A stretch of DNA of 64,000 nucleotides, taken from the NCBI RefSeq assembly GCF_004297405.1, contig NZ_SCVC01000006.1, positions 62,001 to 126,000 of the forward strand, in the 5' to 3' direction. This document shows positions 17,582-26,728 of this stretch, in pieces (positions within the stretch are counted from its first letter, which is position 1; every line of letters starts with the position of its first letter). Position numbers and translations under genes: made by a program. The notes under the pieces are model-generated. The model saw nothing but the letters and a program-made list of their open reading frames with translations, ran no database searches and was not told where the DNA came from. Source of the DNA: Reyranella sp. Its GTDB lineage: Bacteria; Pseudomonadota; Alphaproteobacteria; Reyranellales; Reyranellaceae.

Positions 17582-19247
17582 CACTCATTTTTACCGCTAC
17601 GACGACTACGACAAGACGCTGGTCGCCGAGCGGGTCGATCAGTTCCGCGATCAGGTGCGCCGCCGAATTGCCGGCGAGCTGACCGAGGAGCAGTTCAAGC
17701 CGCTGCGCCTCACCAACGGCCTCTACCTGCAACTCCACGCCTACATGCTGCGCATCGCCATCCCCTACGGGACCCTGGCGTCGCATCAGTTGCGCAAGCT
17801 CGCGGAGATTTCGCGCAAGTACGATCGCGGCTACGGCCATTTCACGACGCGCCAGAACCTGCAGCTCAACTGGATCAAGCTGGAGGACGCGCCGGACGCG
17901 CTGGCGGCGCTGGCCGAAGTCGACATGCATGCCATGCAGACCAGCGGCAACTGCATCCGCAACGTCACGGCCGATCACTTCGCCGGCGCGGCGATCGACG
18001 AGATCGAGGACCCGCGCATCTGGTGCGAGATCGTGCGCCAGTGGTCGACCTTGCATCCCGAATTCAGCTTCCTGCCGCGCAAGTTCAAGATCGCCATCAC
18101 CGGCTCGCCGAATGACCGCGCCGCCGTGCGCGTCCACGATATCGGCCTGCGCCTGTGGCAGAACGAGCAGGGCGAGGTGGGTTTCGAGGTGATCGTGGGC
18201 GGTGGCCTCGGCCGCACGCCGATGATCGGCAAGACGCTGCGCGAGTTCCTGCCGCGCGACGAGCTGCTGGCCTATCTCGAAGCGACGTTGCGCGTCTACA
18301 ACCGCTACGGCCGTCGCGACAATCTCTACAAGGCGCGCATCAAGATCCTGGTGCACGAGATCGGTGCGGAGAAGATGCGCGAGGAGGTCGAGGCCGAGTA
18401 TGCCTCGATGCGCGACAGCGCGCTCCGTCTGCCGGCCGAGACCATCGAGGCGATCGCCCGGCAGTTCGCGCCGCCGGTACTGGCAGAGCAGCCGGCGATC
18501 TCGGGCAAGGTCGAGGCGCTGCGGCTCGAGGACAGGGACTTTGCGCTCTGGCTCAAGTCGAACGTCGCGCCACATCGAGTGCAGGGCTACGCTATTGTTA
18601 CGGCCTCGCTGAAGCCTGCCGGTTCACCGCCAGGCGATGCCAGTGCAGCGCAGATGGAAGGCGTCGCCGACATCGCCGATGCCTACAGCCAGGGCGAGAT
18701 CCGGGTCAGTCACGAGCAGAACCTGATCTTCCCGCATGTCGCGATCGAGGATCTACCGGTGGTCTGGCTGGCGCTTGGCCGGCTGGGCTTCGCCGAAGCC
18801 AATGTCGGCAAGATCACCGACATCATCGCCTGCCCGGGGCTCGACTATTGCGCACTGGCCAATGCGCGCTCGATCCCGGTGGCGCAGCGTATCTCCACGC
18901 ACTTCGCGGGGCTGGCACAGCAGCACGATATCGGCGATCTCAAGATCAAGATCTCGGGCTGCATCAACGCCTGCGGCCATCACCATGTCGGCCACATCGG
19001 CATTCTCGGCGTCGACAAGAACGGCGTCGAACTCTACCAGCTCAGCCTCGGTGGCGATGTCGACTTCGGCAAGACGGCGATCGGCACGATCCTCGGTCCG
19101 GCCGTGACGGCCGACAAGGTCGTCGAAGCCGTCGATGCGCTGGTCGCCACCTATCTCGACACCCGCAGCGCCGGCGAGCGCTTCGTCGATACCTACCGCC
19201 GCATTGGCGCCAAGCCTTTCAAGGAGCGAGTCTATGCCGCTGTTTAG
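17574..19247 (+). CDS. cysI: Nitrite/sulfite reductase (hemoprotein)
   Basis: RGYGHFTTRQNLQLNWIKL, TSGNCIRNVTADHFAGA, ACPGLDYCALANARSIPVAQ, KISGCINACGHHHVGHIGILG siroheme/[4Fe-4S] motifs. Confidence 0.93.
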   Translation: MPDTHFYRYDDYDKTLVAERVDQFRDQVRRRIAGELTEEQFKPLRLTNGLYLQLHAYMLRIAIPYGTLASHQLRKLAEISRKYDRGYGHFTTRQNLQLNWIKLEDAPDALAALAEVDMHAMQTSGNCIRNVTADHFAGAAIDEIEDPRIWCEIVRQWSTLHPEFSFLPRKFKIAITGSPNDRAAVRVHDIGLRLWQNEQGEVGFEVIVGGGLGRTPMIGKTLREFLPRDELLAYLEATLRVYNRYGRRDNLYKARIKILVHEIGAEKMREEVEAEYASMRDSALRLPAETIEAIARQFAPPVLAEQPAISGKVEALRLEDRDFALWLKSNVAPHRVQGYAIVTASLKPAGSPPGDASAAQMEGVADIADAYSQGEIRVSHEQNLIFPHVAIEDLPVVWLALGRLGFAEANVGKITDIIACPGLDYCALANARSIPVAQRISTHFAGLAQQHDIGDLKIKISGCINACGHHHVGHIGILGVDKNGVELYQLSLGGDVDFGKTAIGTILGPAVTADKVVEAVDALVATYLDTRSAGERFVDTYRRIGAKPFKERVYAAV

Positions 19248-19677
19248 CGAAGCGGGTCTGCCCGCATCCTTCGTGCCGCTGAGCTTCGCCGACTGGCAGT
19301 CGCGCCCGGAGTGGCCCGCGGTGTCGCTCGCCAACACCGATCCGGTCGAGGATCTGGCGCCGCATGTCGGTCGCCTGCGCCTGATCGTGCTGAACTTCCC
19401 CAAGTTCAGCGACGGCCGCGCCTACAGCCAGGCACGCCTGCTGCGGGGCCGGATGGGCTATCGCGGCGAACTGCGCGCCACCGGCGGCGTGCTGCAGGAC
19501 CAGATTCCGTTCATGCTGCGCTGCGGCTTCGACTCCTTCGAGAGCGATCAGAAGGGCTTCGAGGAAGCGCTGGCCAAGGCGCGCACCCTGTTCAGCGTCG
19601 TCTATCAGCCGGCCGAGGATGGCCGCGTGCCGGCGTCGCGGCTGCGGCTCGACCATACCGGCCCTGCGGTCGGTTGA
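19234..19677 (+). CDS. DUF934 domain-containing protein (sulfate assimilation-associated)
   Basis: LIVLNFPKFSDGRAYSQARLLRGRMGYRGELRATGGVLQDQIPFMLRCGFDSFE. Confidence 0.88.
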   Translation: MPLFSEAGLPASFVPLSFADWQSRPEWPAVSLANTDPVEDLAPHVGRLRLIVLNFPKFSDGRAYSQARLLRGRMGYRGELRATGGVLQDQIPFMLRCGFDSFESDQKGFEEALAKARTLFSVVYQPAEDGRVPASRLRLDHTGPAVG

Positions 19678-20064
19678 TCAGGTCTCCGGCGTTTCGTCCT
19701 CGGGACTGTCCAGCCACTCGAGCGCTTCTTCCGGCGTCCGGAAGATCATGGCGCGCCCCTCGAACCTGCCGAGATTGATGTAGCGTTCGGCAAGGTCCGG
19801 CATGGCATTGCGCCGCGGCACCAGCGCCAGGCGGCCGCGCTTAGTCAGGGTGGCATAGGCGCTGGCCCGCGCCGCCAGGGTCATCACATCGTTGTCGTCG
19901 TAGGTGCCGGCCGCGTCGCTGGCATCGAACAGCTTGCGATAGGCGAGCGCGTCCTGGGCGACGACGGCGTCGGAGAAATCTTCGATGTCCTTCAGGGTGA
20001 TGATGCCTTCGGCTCGCGCCCGCACCAGGCGCGCCTCATGGTCGATAGTGTAGTTGATCGGCAT
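19678..20064 (-). CDS. Hypothetical protein; paralogue of 21770-22144
   Basis: MPINYTIDHEARLVRARAEGIITLKDIEDFSDAVVAQDALAYRKLFDAS...; similar in layout to the 124-aa protein downstream. Confidence 0.75.
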   Translation of the reverse strand: MPINYTIDHEARLVRARAEGIITLKDIEDFSDAVVAQDALAYRKLFDASDAAGTYDDNDVMTLAARASAYATLTKRGRLALVPRRNAMPDLAERYINLGRFEGRAMIFRTPEEALEWLDSPEDETPET

Positions 20065-20138
20065 TTCCCGACCTTAGCCCGGCAGGGGCGCCTCACTCCA
20101 GTGGATGGCCTTCACGATCGCGTCGGCAGCCGCTAGGC

Positions 20139-20159
20139 TGTTTCCCAAGCGGGGAAACA
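20139..20159 (+). other. Perfect 8-bp hairpin TGTTTCCC-AAGCG-GGGAAACA in the leader of the peptide SBP gene
   Basis: Inverted repeat just upstream of the GGGAGG Shine-Dalgarno of the CDS starting at 20177. Confidence 0.5.
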
Positions 20160-20176
20160 CCGACGGGAGGAAATGC

Positions 20177-21760
20177 ATGGTCAAGGGAGTAACGGGCGCC
20201 GTGATGGCGCTCGCGATGGGCTGGTGCGCGTTCTCGACACCGGCCACGGCGCAAACGCTGGTGAACATCCGCTCGCAGGATGCACCGAAATACGATCCCC
20301 ACAGCAACACGTCGAGCGGCATGGGGCATCCCATGTTCATGATGGGCGACACCCTGGTCGCCCTCGACTGGGATTTGAAGAACGTTCATCCCCTTTTGGC
20401 CAAGTCGTGGACCATCTCCGACGACCGGCTGACCTACACCTTCAAGCTGCGCGACGACGTCACCTTCTGCAGCGGCAAGAAGTTCACCGCCGACGACGTC
20501 ATCTATTCCTTCACGCGGCTCGCCGATCCCTCGGCCAGGTGGCCGTTCTACTGGCGGTTGGGCGAGATCCACAGCCTGACCGCGCCCGATCCCTACACCC
20601 TGGTCTACAAGCTGAAGCGCCCGCACTCGGAGCTGCTGGTCGATCTCGCGAATTTCGCCGCGACCATCATCAACAAGGAGAATGTCGAAGCGCTGGGCGC
20701 CGACTTCGGCGTCAAGGGGTTCGACGGCACCGGGCCGCTCTGCTGGGAGAGCTGGCAGCCGCGCAAGGATCTCGTGCTGAAACGGCACGATGCCTACAAG
20801 TGGGGCCCGACCGGCGTCTACGCCAACAAGGGGCCGGTGAAGTACGAGAAGATGATCTGGCGCATTGTGCCGGAGGAGACGACGCGCATCGCCACCATGC
20901 TGTCGGGTCAGGCCGACTTCTGCCACTGGAACCCGCTGCAGGCGATCGAGAGTCTGAAGAAGGCGCCCAACCTCACGGTCTACGAGCCGACTGCCGATTT
21001 CGCGATGTTCTACTGGGGGCTCAAGAGCACGCGCGAGAACCTGCAGGACAAGCGGGTGCGCAAGGCGCTGGCCCACCTGGTCGACCGCGAGGAGATCAAC
21101 AAGGCGATCTTCTTCGGCCAGGCCGAGACGGCGCGCTCGCTGGTGCACCCGAAGTCGCTGGACTTCGAGCCGGCCACGCTCGACGTGCTCACCAAGCGCG
21201 ATCCCGAGCTGTCCAAGAAGCTGCTCGACGAGGCGGGCTGGAAGGTGGGTGAGGGCGGCTTCCGCTACAAGGACGGCAAGAAGCTCGAGCTGCTGATGTA
21301 CTCCTACACCGTGGGCCAGAATCCCAAGCTGTCGGAAGTGATGCAGGCGGCCGCGCGCACCGTCGGCATCGACATCAAGATCCAGACCTGGGATCCCACG
21401 GTGTTCTTCCAGAAGATCGCGCAGCAGGATTACGACATCTGGACGCTCTCGGTGCCTTACACCTCGGCGGGCGACCAGATGTATCTCTACTATCACTCGA
21501 AGAACCGGCCGGTGCCGAACCGCATGATGTGGGACGACCCCGAGACCGATCGCATCCTCGATGCCGGCCGCACCGCGACCACCGACGCCGAGCGCGAGAA
21601 ATACTTCAAGCTCGTCCAGCGCATGATGCACGACGAGGCGCTGATGATTCCCGCGGCCCATTCGCGGCTCTTCCTGGTCGCCAAGAAGAGCATCAAGAAC
21701 GTGAGGGCCCACGGCATCTACAGTGCGCCCCTCTACAAGGGGCTCGACGTGCAGCCTTAA
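20177..21760 (+). CDS. ABC transporter substrate-binding protein (peptide/opine, SBP_bac_5 family)
   Basis: Signal peptide ending ATAQ; LAKSWTISDDRLTYTFKLRDDVTFCSGKKFTADDVIYSFTRLADPS. Confidence 0.92.
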   Translation: MVKGVTGAVMALAMGWCAFSTPATAQTLVNIRSQDAPKYDPHSNTSSGMGHPMFMMGDTLVALDWDLKNVHPLLAKSWTISDDRLTYTFKLRDDVTFCSGKKFTADDVIYSFTRLADPSARWPFYWRLGEIHSLTAPDPYTLVYKLKRPHSELLVDLANFAATIINKENVEALGADFGVKGFDGTGPLCWESWQPRKDLVLKRHDAYKWGPTGVYANKGPVKYEKMIWRIVPEETTRIATMLSGQADFCHWNPLQAIESLKKAPNLTVYEPTADFAMFYWGLKSTRENLQDKRVRKALAHLVDREEINKAIFFGQAETARSLVHPKSLDFEPATLDVLTKRDPELSKKLLDEAGWKVGEGGFRYKDGKKLELLMYSYTVGQNPKLSEVMQAAARTVGIDIKIQTWDPTVFFQKIAQQDYDIWTLSVPYTSAGDQMYLYYHSKNRPVPNRMMWDDPETDRILDAGRTATTDAEREKYFKLVQRMMHDEALMIPAAHSRLFLVAKKSIKNVRAHGIYSAPLYKGLDVQP

Positions 21761-21769
21761 GGTCGGGCG

Positions 21770-22144
21770 TTACTTCATCTGCTCCGCGAGCCACCGGCGT
21801 CCTTCTTCGACGGTGTTGACGATCTTGGCGGCGCGGCTGGCGCCGCCGAGGTTGGCGAAGCGGCGCAACGTGTCGATCGCATGGTTGGTCACGGCGACCA
21901 GGCAGATCGGCCCGCGCGGGTCGACGGCGGCATAGGCGCTGACCCTGGCGCCCAGCGCCATGATGTCGTCGTCGCTCGCCTCGAAGCGGGCATAGGTGGC
22001 GTCGATCAGCTTGGGGTAGGGCATGGCGTCCTGCACCATCAGGGCGTCGAAATAGTCTTCGACATCCTTGAGGACGACCCGGTCCTCGGCCGTGGCATGA
22101 ACAAAACGCTTCTCGTGATCAATCGTGAACTTCAGAGGCATCAT
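21770..22144 (-). CDS. Hypothetical protein; paralogue of 19678-20064
   Basis: MPLKFTIDHEKRFVHATAEDRVVLKDVEDYFDALMVQDAMPYPKLIDATYA... Confidence 0.75.
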   Translation of the reverse strand: MMPLKFTIDHEKRFVHATAEDRVVLKDVEDYFDALMVQDAMPYPKLIDATYARFEASDDDIMALGARVSAYAAVDPRGPICLVAVTNHAIDTLRRFANLGGASRAAKIVNTVEEGRRWLAEQMK

Positions 22145-22494
22145 TTACCCGAGGCGAGAGCCGGATCGTCGAACGTTCCCTTGAAGAGCTTGCCACCCAG
22201 CATGCCCCTCATCGTGCCGGGCGTTTCGCGTACCGACAGTTCGGCCGTGCCCGTGCGGCCATCGTCGCAGGTGATGACGACGGAGCCGGCGTGATCGGCG
22301 TCGAGTTGCCAGCGTCCATCGCAGGCAGCACCCTTGTCGCCGCTGAGTGCCAGCGCACCGCCGCCTCTTCCATCAGCCGGCGTGCTGAAGGTTCCAGTGA
22401 ACTTCTCGCCATCGGCAGTTTCGCCGGTGACAGGCACCGCTCCCGTGCAGCCACCGAGCGCAAGCAACGCCACGCTATAAAATAACTTTCTCAT
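22141..22494 (-). CDS. Small putative lipoprotein
   Basis: MRKLFYSVALLALGGCTGAVPVTG... lipobox-like LGGC; overlaps stop of neighbouring same-strand context. Confidence 0.7.
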   Translation of the reverse strand: MRKLFYSVALLALGGCTGAVPVTGETADGEKFTGTFSTPADGRGGGALALSGDKGAACDGRWQLDADHAGSVVITCDDGRTGTAELSVRETPGTMRGMLGGKLFKGTFDDPALASGK

Positions 22495-22581
22495 TCCACC
22501 CTCCACGTCGACCGTGGCGAGCCCTTGTTGTGGCGTCAAGCATTGCTGGAGTCGCAACCAATCGAGGATTACAGTCGAGCC

Positions 22582-22908
22582 ATGCTGCGAACGGTGTTGA
22601 TTGCACTTCTCGCGCTGGCTATCGGCGGATGCGCAAACGCGACGCACGACGACCACCGGCATGTCGCCACCGGAAACGAATACTACGATGTCGTTGGCCA
22701 TGGTGCGCACGAGCATCGCATCGTCGGCAAGGCCGACACGGTGACGATCACCAATGTGAGCAAGGACGACAACGGCTTCGCGCTGGCCAACGAGTATTGC
22801 GGCGGCCGTGGCAAGATTGCCCATGCCTTGCGGCCGGTGCGCTATACCTCTTTTCACCGGACGTGGAACAGCACTCTGTTCGGGTGCGTGCCGGGCACGA
22901 GCAGCTAG
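22582..22908 (+). CDS. Small putative lipoprotein
   Basis: MLRTVLIALLALAIGGCANATHDDHRHV... lipobox-like IGGC. Confidence 0.7.
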   Translation: MLRTVLIALLALAIGGCANATHDDHRHVATGNEYYDVVGHGAHEHRIVGKADTVTITNVSKDDNGFALANEYCGGRGKIAHALRPVRYTSFHRTWNSTLFGCVPGTSS

Positions 22909-23435
22909 AGCGCGCCCTCGTGCTCCAGCAGCCACTTCTTGCGCGGCAGGCCGCCGCCGTAGCCGGTGAGCGTGCCATTCGAGCCGATCACGCGATGGCA
23001 AGGTACGACGATGCTGATCGGGTTCTGTCCGTTGGCGAGCCCGGCGGCGCGAACGGCGCGCGGCTTACCGATGCGGCTCGCGAGTTCGGCGTAAGAGATG
23101 GTCTTGCCACGCCGGATCTTGCGTAGCGAACGCCAGACGCTGCGCTGGAATTCCGTGCCCGTGGTTTCCACCGGCAGCTTGTCGATCACGTCGATGTCAC
23201 CCTTGAAGTAGGCGCGCATCGCTTGCGTCAACCCGCCGGGATCGCGCGCCGGTTCGAGCGTGTAGCGGCCCTGGCCGTAGTAGCGATCGAGCAGGAGGCG
23301 CATGCGCGCTTCGTGATCGGTCCAGTCGATGGTGCGCAGGCGACCCTCGCGGTCGGCCACGATCAACAGCTCGCCGATCGGCGTTGCGAGGCGATCGACA
23401 AGCAGCTCCAAAGGTCCAACGCTCTTCTTAACCAT
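22905..23435 (-). CDS. ogt: Methylated-DNA--[protein]-cysteine S-methyltransferase
   Basis: GTEFQRSVWRSLRKIRRGKTISYAELASRIGKPRAVRAAGLANGQNPISIVVPCHRVIGSNGTLTGYGGGLPRKKWLLEHE. Confidence 0.95.
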   Translation of the reverse strand: MVKKSVGPLELLVDRLATPIGELLIVADREGRLRTIDWTDHEARMRLLLDRYYGQGRYTLEPARDPGGLTQAMRAYFKGDIDVIDKLPVETTGTEFQRSVWRSLRKIRRGKTISYAELASRIGKPRAVRAAGLANGQNPISIVVPCHRVIGSNGTLTGYGGGLPRKKWLLEHEGAL

Positions 23436-24480
23436 GGCTCGCCATCCTGAGGTGCTGCACGGCATAGGCGTTCCACGGACGCCAGGCCGGAGGTGATCTG
23501 TCGTCGACAGTGGCGACCGGGGCATCGCGTTCCCAGTCGCCGGGGGCGCGCAGGCCGGGACGCTTGGCGATCAACGGCGCCAGTTTGGGATCGCGCGCGA
23601 GATGGCTGCCGATCGTGGCGATATCGGCGCCGAGATCGAACACGCGGCGCACCTTCGCGACGATGGCGGGGAGCGCCTTCATCTCGGGAAAGCGGATCGT
23701 CACCATCACCGAGTTGCGCTCCGGCATATGCGCGACGGCGACGGTGCCCTTCTTGCCATCGAGTTCGATGCCGCGATGCCACACGCCATTCTCGATCCAC
23801 TCCGTGCGCGGTGCGGCGCGGGCGGCCAGCGCCGCCAGCATGCCGGGCCAGTCGTAGGGCGGGCGATAGGCCAGCCGCAGAGTGACGCCGTCGCGCGCCG
23901 ATGTATCCGCGCCGGTCTTGCGGCGGAGCGCGCTGGGTGGCCGGCCGAACAGGCTGCGGAAGGTCTCGTTGAAGCGGCGCACGCTGCCGAAGCCCGAAGC
24001 CAGCGCCACTTCCGCCATCGGCAGGCGCGTGTCGTGGATGAGCTGCTTGGCGAAGAGCACGCGGCGCGTCTGCGCCACGGCGACTGGCGAGGCGCCGAGA
24101 TGGCGCTGGAAGAGGCGGCGGAGCTGGCGTCCACCGACGCCCAGCCGTTCGGCCAGCGCCTCGACGCCGGCTTCATCGTCATCCAGTGCGCCGTCGGCGA
24201 TCAGCGCCAGCGCACGGCTCACCGTGTTGGCGGTGCCGCGCCAGAAGGCGAGGTCGGGTGCGATCTCCGGTCGGCAGCGCAGGCAGGGGCGGAAGCCTGC
24301 TTCCTGCGCCGCGGCGGCCGAGGCGAAGAAGCGGCAGTTCTCGAACTTCGGCGCGCGGGCCGGGCAGATCGGCCGGCAGTAGATGCCGGTCGATGTGACG
24401 CCCACGAACACACGCCCGTCGAACCGGGCATCGTGGCTCTGGAAGGCGCGGTAGTAGGTTTTGCGGTCGAGCAGTTCCAT
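23428..24480 (-). CDS. Ada-like (zinc/phosphotriester domain + AraC HTH) fused to AlkA N-terminal domain; HhH-GPD core apparently absent
   Basis: GVTSTGIYCRPICPARAPKFENCRFF, FRPCLRCRPE, AraC HTH, AlkA_N (VTLRLAYRPPYDWPGMLAALAARA), then RPGLRAPGDWER joins directly to PPAWRPWNAYAVQHLR. Confidence 0.85.
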   Translation of the reverse strand: MELLDRKTYYRAFQSHDARFDGRVFVGVTSTGIYCRPICPARAPKFENCRFFASAAAAQEAGFRPCLRCRPEIAPDLAFWRGTANTVSRALALIADGALDDDEAGVEALAERLGVGGRQLRRLFQRHLGASPVAVAQTRRVLFAKQLIHDTRLPMAEVALASGFGSVRRFNETFRSLFGRPPSALRRKTGADTSARDGVTLRLAYRPPYDWPGMLAALAARAAPRTEWIENGVWHRGIELDGKKGTVAVAHMPERNSVMVTIRFPEMKALPAIVAKVRRVFDLGADIATIGSHLARDPKLAPLIAKRPGLRAPGDWERDAPVATVDDRSPPAWRPWNAYAVQHLRMASHG

Positions 24481-24557
24481 GACGGTAATCTCTCACGCAG
24501 GCGCGAATGGTGCTGGCGGTTTTCGGACCCGTACATCGGGGCCGATGAACCAGCCCG

Positions 24558-25211
24558 CTAACGTGATCGATGAACCCTGTAGGCGCACCGGCGGGCGCCG
24601 GCGAGGAGGTGATCGATCCGCTGGACCATGATGCCATCGCCGAGGACATTCTGAAAGATCGCCAACTCCGACCGGCACAAAGCCTGACAGGTCGCCGCTG
24701 CAGCGCAGATCGGGCAGTGATCCTCGACGAGCAGGAAGCTGCCGTCCCGCTCTGGAATCACACGGGCCATGTAGCCTTCCTGGCTGCGCGCTGCGGCTAG
24801 GGCGTCGAGCTTCGCGCGCAGGGACAGCCGGCTAGGGACGAGCTTGCGATAGCGATCGAGGGAATCCTCCTCGCGGTGGCGGACGAGCTTTTCCAGCCCC
24901 GCCTTGCCGAAGACGGCTTGGGTCGATCGTATGAGTTCGAGCGTCAGGTCGGAGTGGCGATCGGGAAAGCGTCCATGTCCCTGATCGGTCAACCGCCAAA
25001 GCCGCGTCGGCCGTCCACGCTTCTGGCGTTGCTCCTTGCGCTGTTCGTTCCGTTGCTCCTGGCCTTCGACGAGTCCGTCGGCCTGTAGTCGAGCGAGATG
25101 CTGGCGGGCGCCGGTCGACGTCATGCCGAGGCGCGTGCCGACCGCGGCGGCCGTCTGCGGACCGCGCGTCTTGAGCTGGAACAGGATTCGATCGTCGCTC
25201 GTTGCCGCCAT
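24558..25211 (-). CDS. Winged-HTH transcriptional regulator with C-terminal Cys cluster (SufR-like, possible Fe-S sensor)
   Basis: RGPQTAAAVGTRLGMTSTGARQHLARLQADGLV HTH; C-terminal HCPICAAAATCQALCRSELAIFQNVLG...RRCAYRVH. Confidence 0.75.
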   Translation of the reverse strand: MAATSDDRILFQLKTRGPQTAAAVGTRLGMTSTGARQHLARLQADGLVEGQEQRNEQRKEQRQKRGRPTRLWRLTDQGHGRFPDRHSDLTLELIRSTQAVFGKAGLEKLVRHREEDSLDRYRKLVPSRLSLRAKLDALAAARSQEGYMARVIPERDGSFLLVEDHCPICAAAATCQALCRSELAIFQNVLGDGIMVQRIDHLLAGARRCAYRVHRSR

Positions 25212-25249
25212 TGCTATCTGACGCTCCGCCGCCGGCGATGGAAAATTTA

Positions 25250-25265
25250 GAAAGTAATCACTTTC
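25250..25265. promoter_or_regulatory. Inverted repeat GAAAGT-AATC-ACTTTC, candidate operator in a divergent promoter region
   Basis: 6-bp perfect arms in the AT-rich intergenic region between the SufR-like regulator (-) and the MFS gene (+). Confidence 0.55.
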
Positions 25266-25330
25266 GAAAATAGGCTATGGTGCCGCGGCCGGCAACTGCG
25301 ATCTCGCCGGGAAGGGGAGCGGCCGCCACC

Positions 25331-26728
25331 ATGTCCACGGAAGCGCAGAAAGTCGGTTGGGCCGCGTTGCTGAAGCCCGCCTGGTTTCCCGCGCTCGCGG
25401 TCCTCGTTGGCGGCGTGCTGCTGCATTCCATGAACGTGCTGATGCTGGCGACTGTGCTGCCGAGCATCGTCGAGGATGTCGGCGGTGCGACCTTGATGAG
25501 CCTGCCGACCACCTTGTTCCTCGCCTCGTCGATCGTGGCGGCATGCTGCACCGGCTACATCAATGCCGTGGTCGGCGCACGCCGGGCCTTTGCAACAGGC
25601 GCGCTGATCTTCGGCCTGGGTGCGCTGGTCTGTGCGCTCGCGTCCACGATGGCGCACGTCATCATCGGCCGCTTCGTGCAGGGGTTCGGCGGCGGCCTGC
25701 TGGCGGCCATGGCCTATGTGCTGGTGCGCAGCACCTTTCCCGAAATGATCTGGACGCGCGCGATCACCCTGCTGTCGGGTGCCTGGAGCATGTCGATCCT
25801 GTTCGGGCCGCTGCTGGGCGGCGCCTTCGCGACCTATGGCAACTGGCGCGGCGCCTTCTATGCCGTGACCGCGCTCGCCTGTGTGCTGGCGGTGGTGGCG
25901 GTGCGGGCTCTGCCGCGCACGCTCACGGGACATGGCGCACGGCCGCGTGTGCCGGGGCTGAGGGTGGCGCTGATCAGTGCGGCGATCTTTGCCATGTCGG
26001 CGGCGGCGGCGTCTCCGGTGGCCACCGTCAAGGCCGCCTTGTTCCTGGCGGCGATCGGCGGGCTGGCGCTGATGCTCTATATCGACCGCCGCGCCGCCGC
26101 GCCGCTGCTGCCACGCGATGCCTTTTCCTTCAACACGATGACGGGGATCGGCCTGTGGCTGGCGCTGCTGATCTCGGCGTCCTTCAGCCCGTTGCAGCTC
26201 TTCGTGCCGACCTTCCTGCAGGTCCTGCACGGGCTCGATCCGCTGGCGGCGGGCTACATGGTCGCCGGCGGCTCGCTCGGCTGGACCGTGGCGTCGATCG
26301 TCGTGGCCGGCGCCTCACCGCGCTGGGTCGCCCGCCTGCTGGTGATGGGGCCGCTCGCCATGGCCGTGGCCCTGTTCGGCCTCGCGGGCCTGCTGCCGCT
26401 CAAGCCGTTCGTGCTGTCGATCGGGCCGATCATCCTGCTGGGTATCGGCATCGGCTCGACCTGGGCCTTCACTGCACAGCGTGTGATGAGCGGCGCCCGG
26501 AAGGGCGAGGAAACCGTCGCTGCCTCGTCGGTCGCGACGGTCCAGCAGGCCGGCGGAGCGCTGGGCGCGGCGCTGGCCGGGCTGATCGCCAACCTGGCCG
26601 GCCTGTCGGGCGGGCTCACGGTGGCGGATGTAACGGCGGCGGCCTATTGGGTTCCAGCCTGTTTCATTGCTATAGCCCTTGCTGCAACTGTGGCGGGCAT
26701 TCGATTGACGAGGACGGGGGCACCATGA
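25331..26728 (+). CDS. MFS transporter (multidrug DHA-type)
   Basis: Multi-TM; SMNVLMLATVLPSIVEDVGGATLMSLPTTLFLASSIVAACCTGYINAVVGARRAFATGALIFGLGALVCALA. Confidence 0.9.
   Translation: MSTEAQKVGWAALLKPAWFPALAVLVGGVLLHSMNVLMLATVLPSIVEDVGGATLMSLPTTLFLASSIVAACCTGYINAVVGARRAFATGALIFGLGALVCALASTMAHVIIGRFVQGFGGGLLAAMAYVLVRSTFPEMIWTRAITLLSGAWSMSILFGPLLGGAFATYGNWRGAFYAVTALACVLAVVAVRALPRTLTGHGARPRVPGLRVALISAAIFAMSAAAASPVATVKAALFLAAIGGLALMLYIDRRAAAPLLPRDAFSFNTMTGIGLWLALLISASFSPLQLFVPTFLQVLHGLDPLAAGYMVAGGSLGWTVASIVVAGASPRWVARLLVMGPLAMAVALFGLAGLLPLKPFVLSIGPIILLGIGIGSTWAFTAQRVMSGARKGEETVAASSVATVQQAGGALGAALAGLIANLAGLSGGLTVADVTAAAYWVPACFIAIALAATVAGIRLTRTGAP

Noticed and set aside
25357-26724. N-terminal 456 codons of the 945-aa ORF 25357-28194
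   Set aside because: Out-of-frame overlap with the MFS gene; the real DUF2252 start is the ATG at 26725 overlapping the MFS stop
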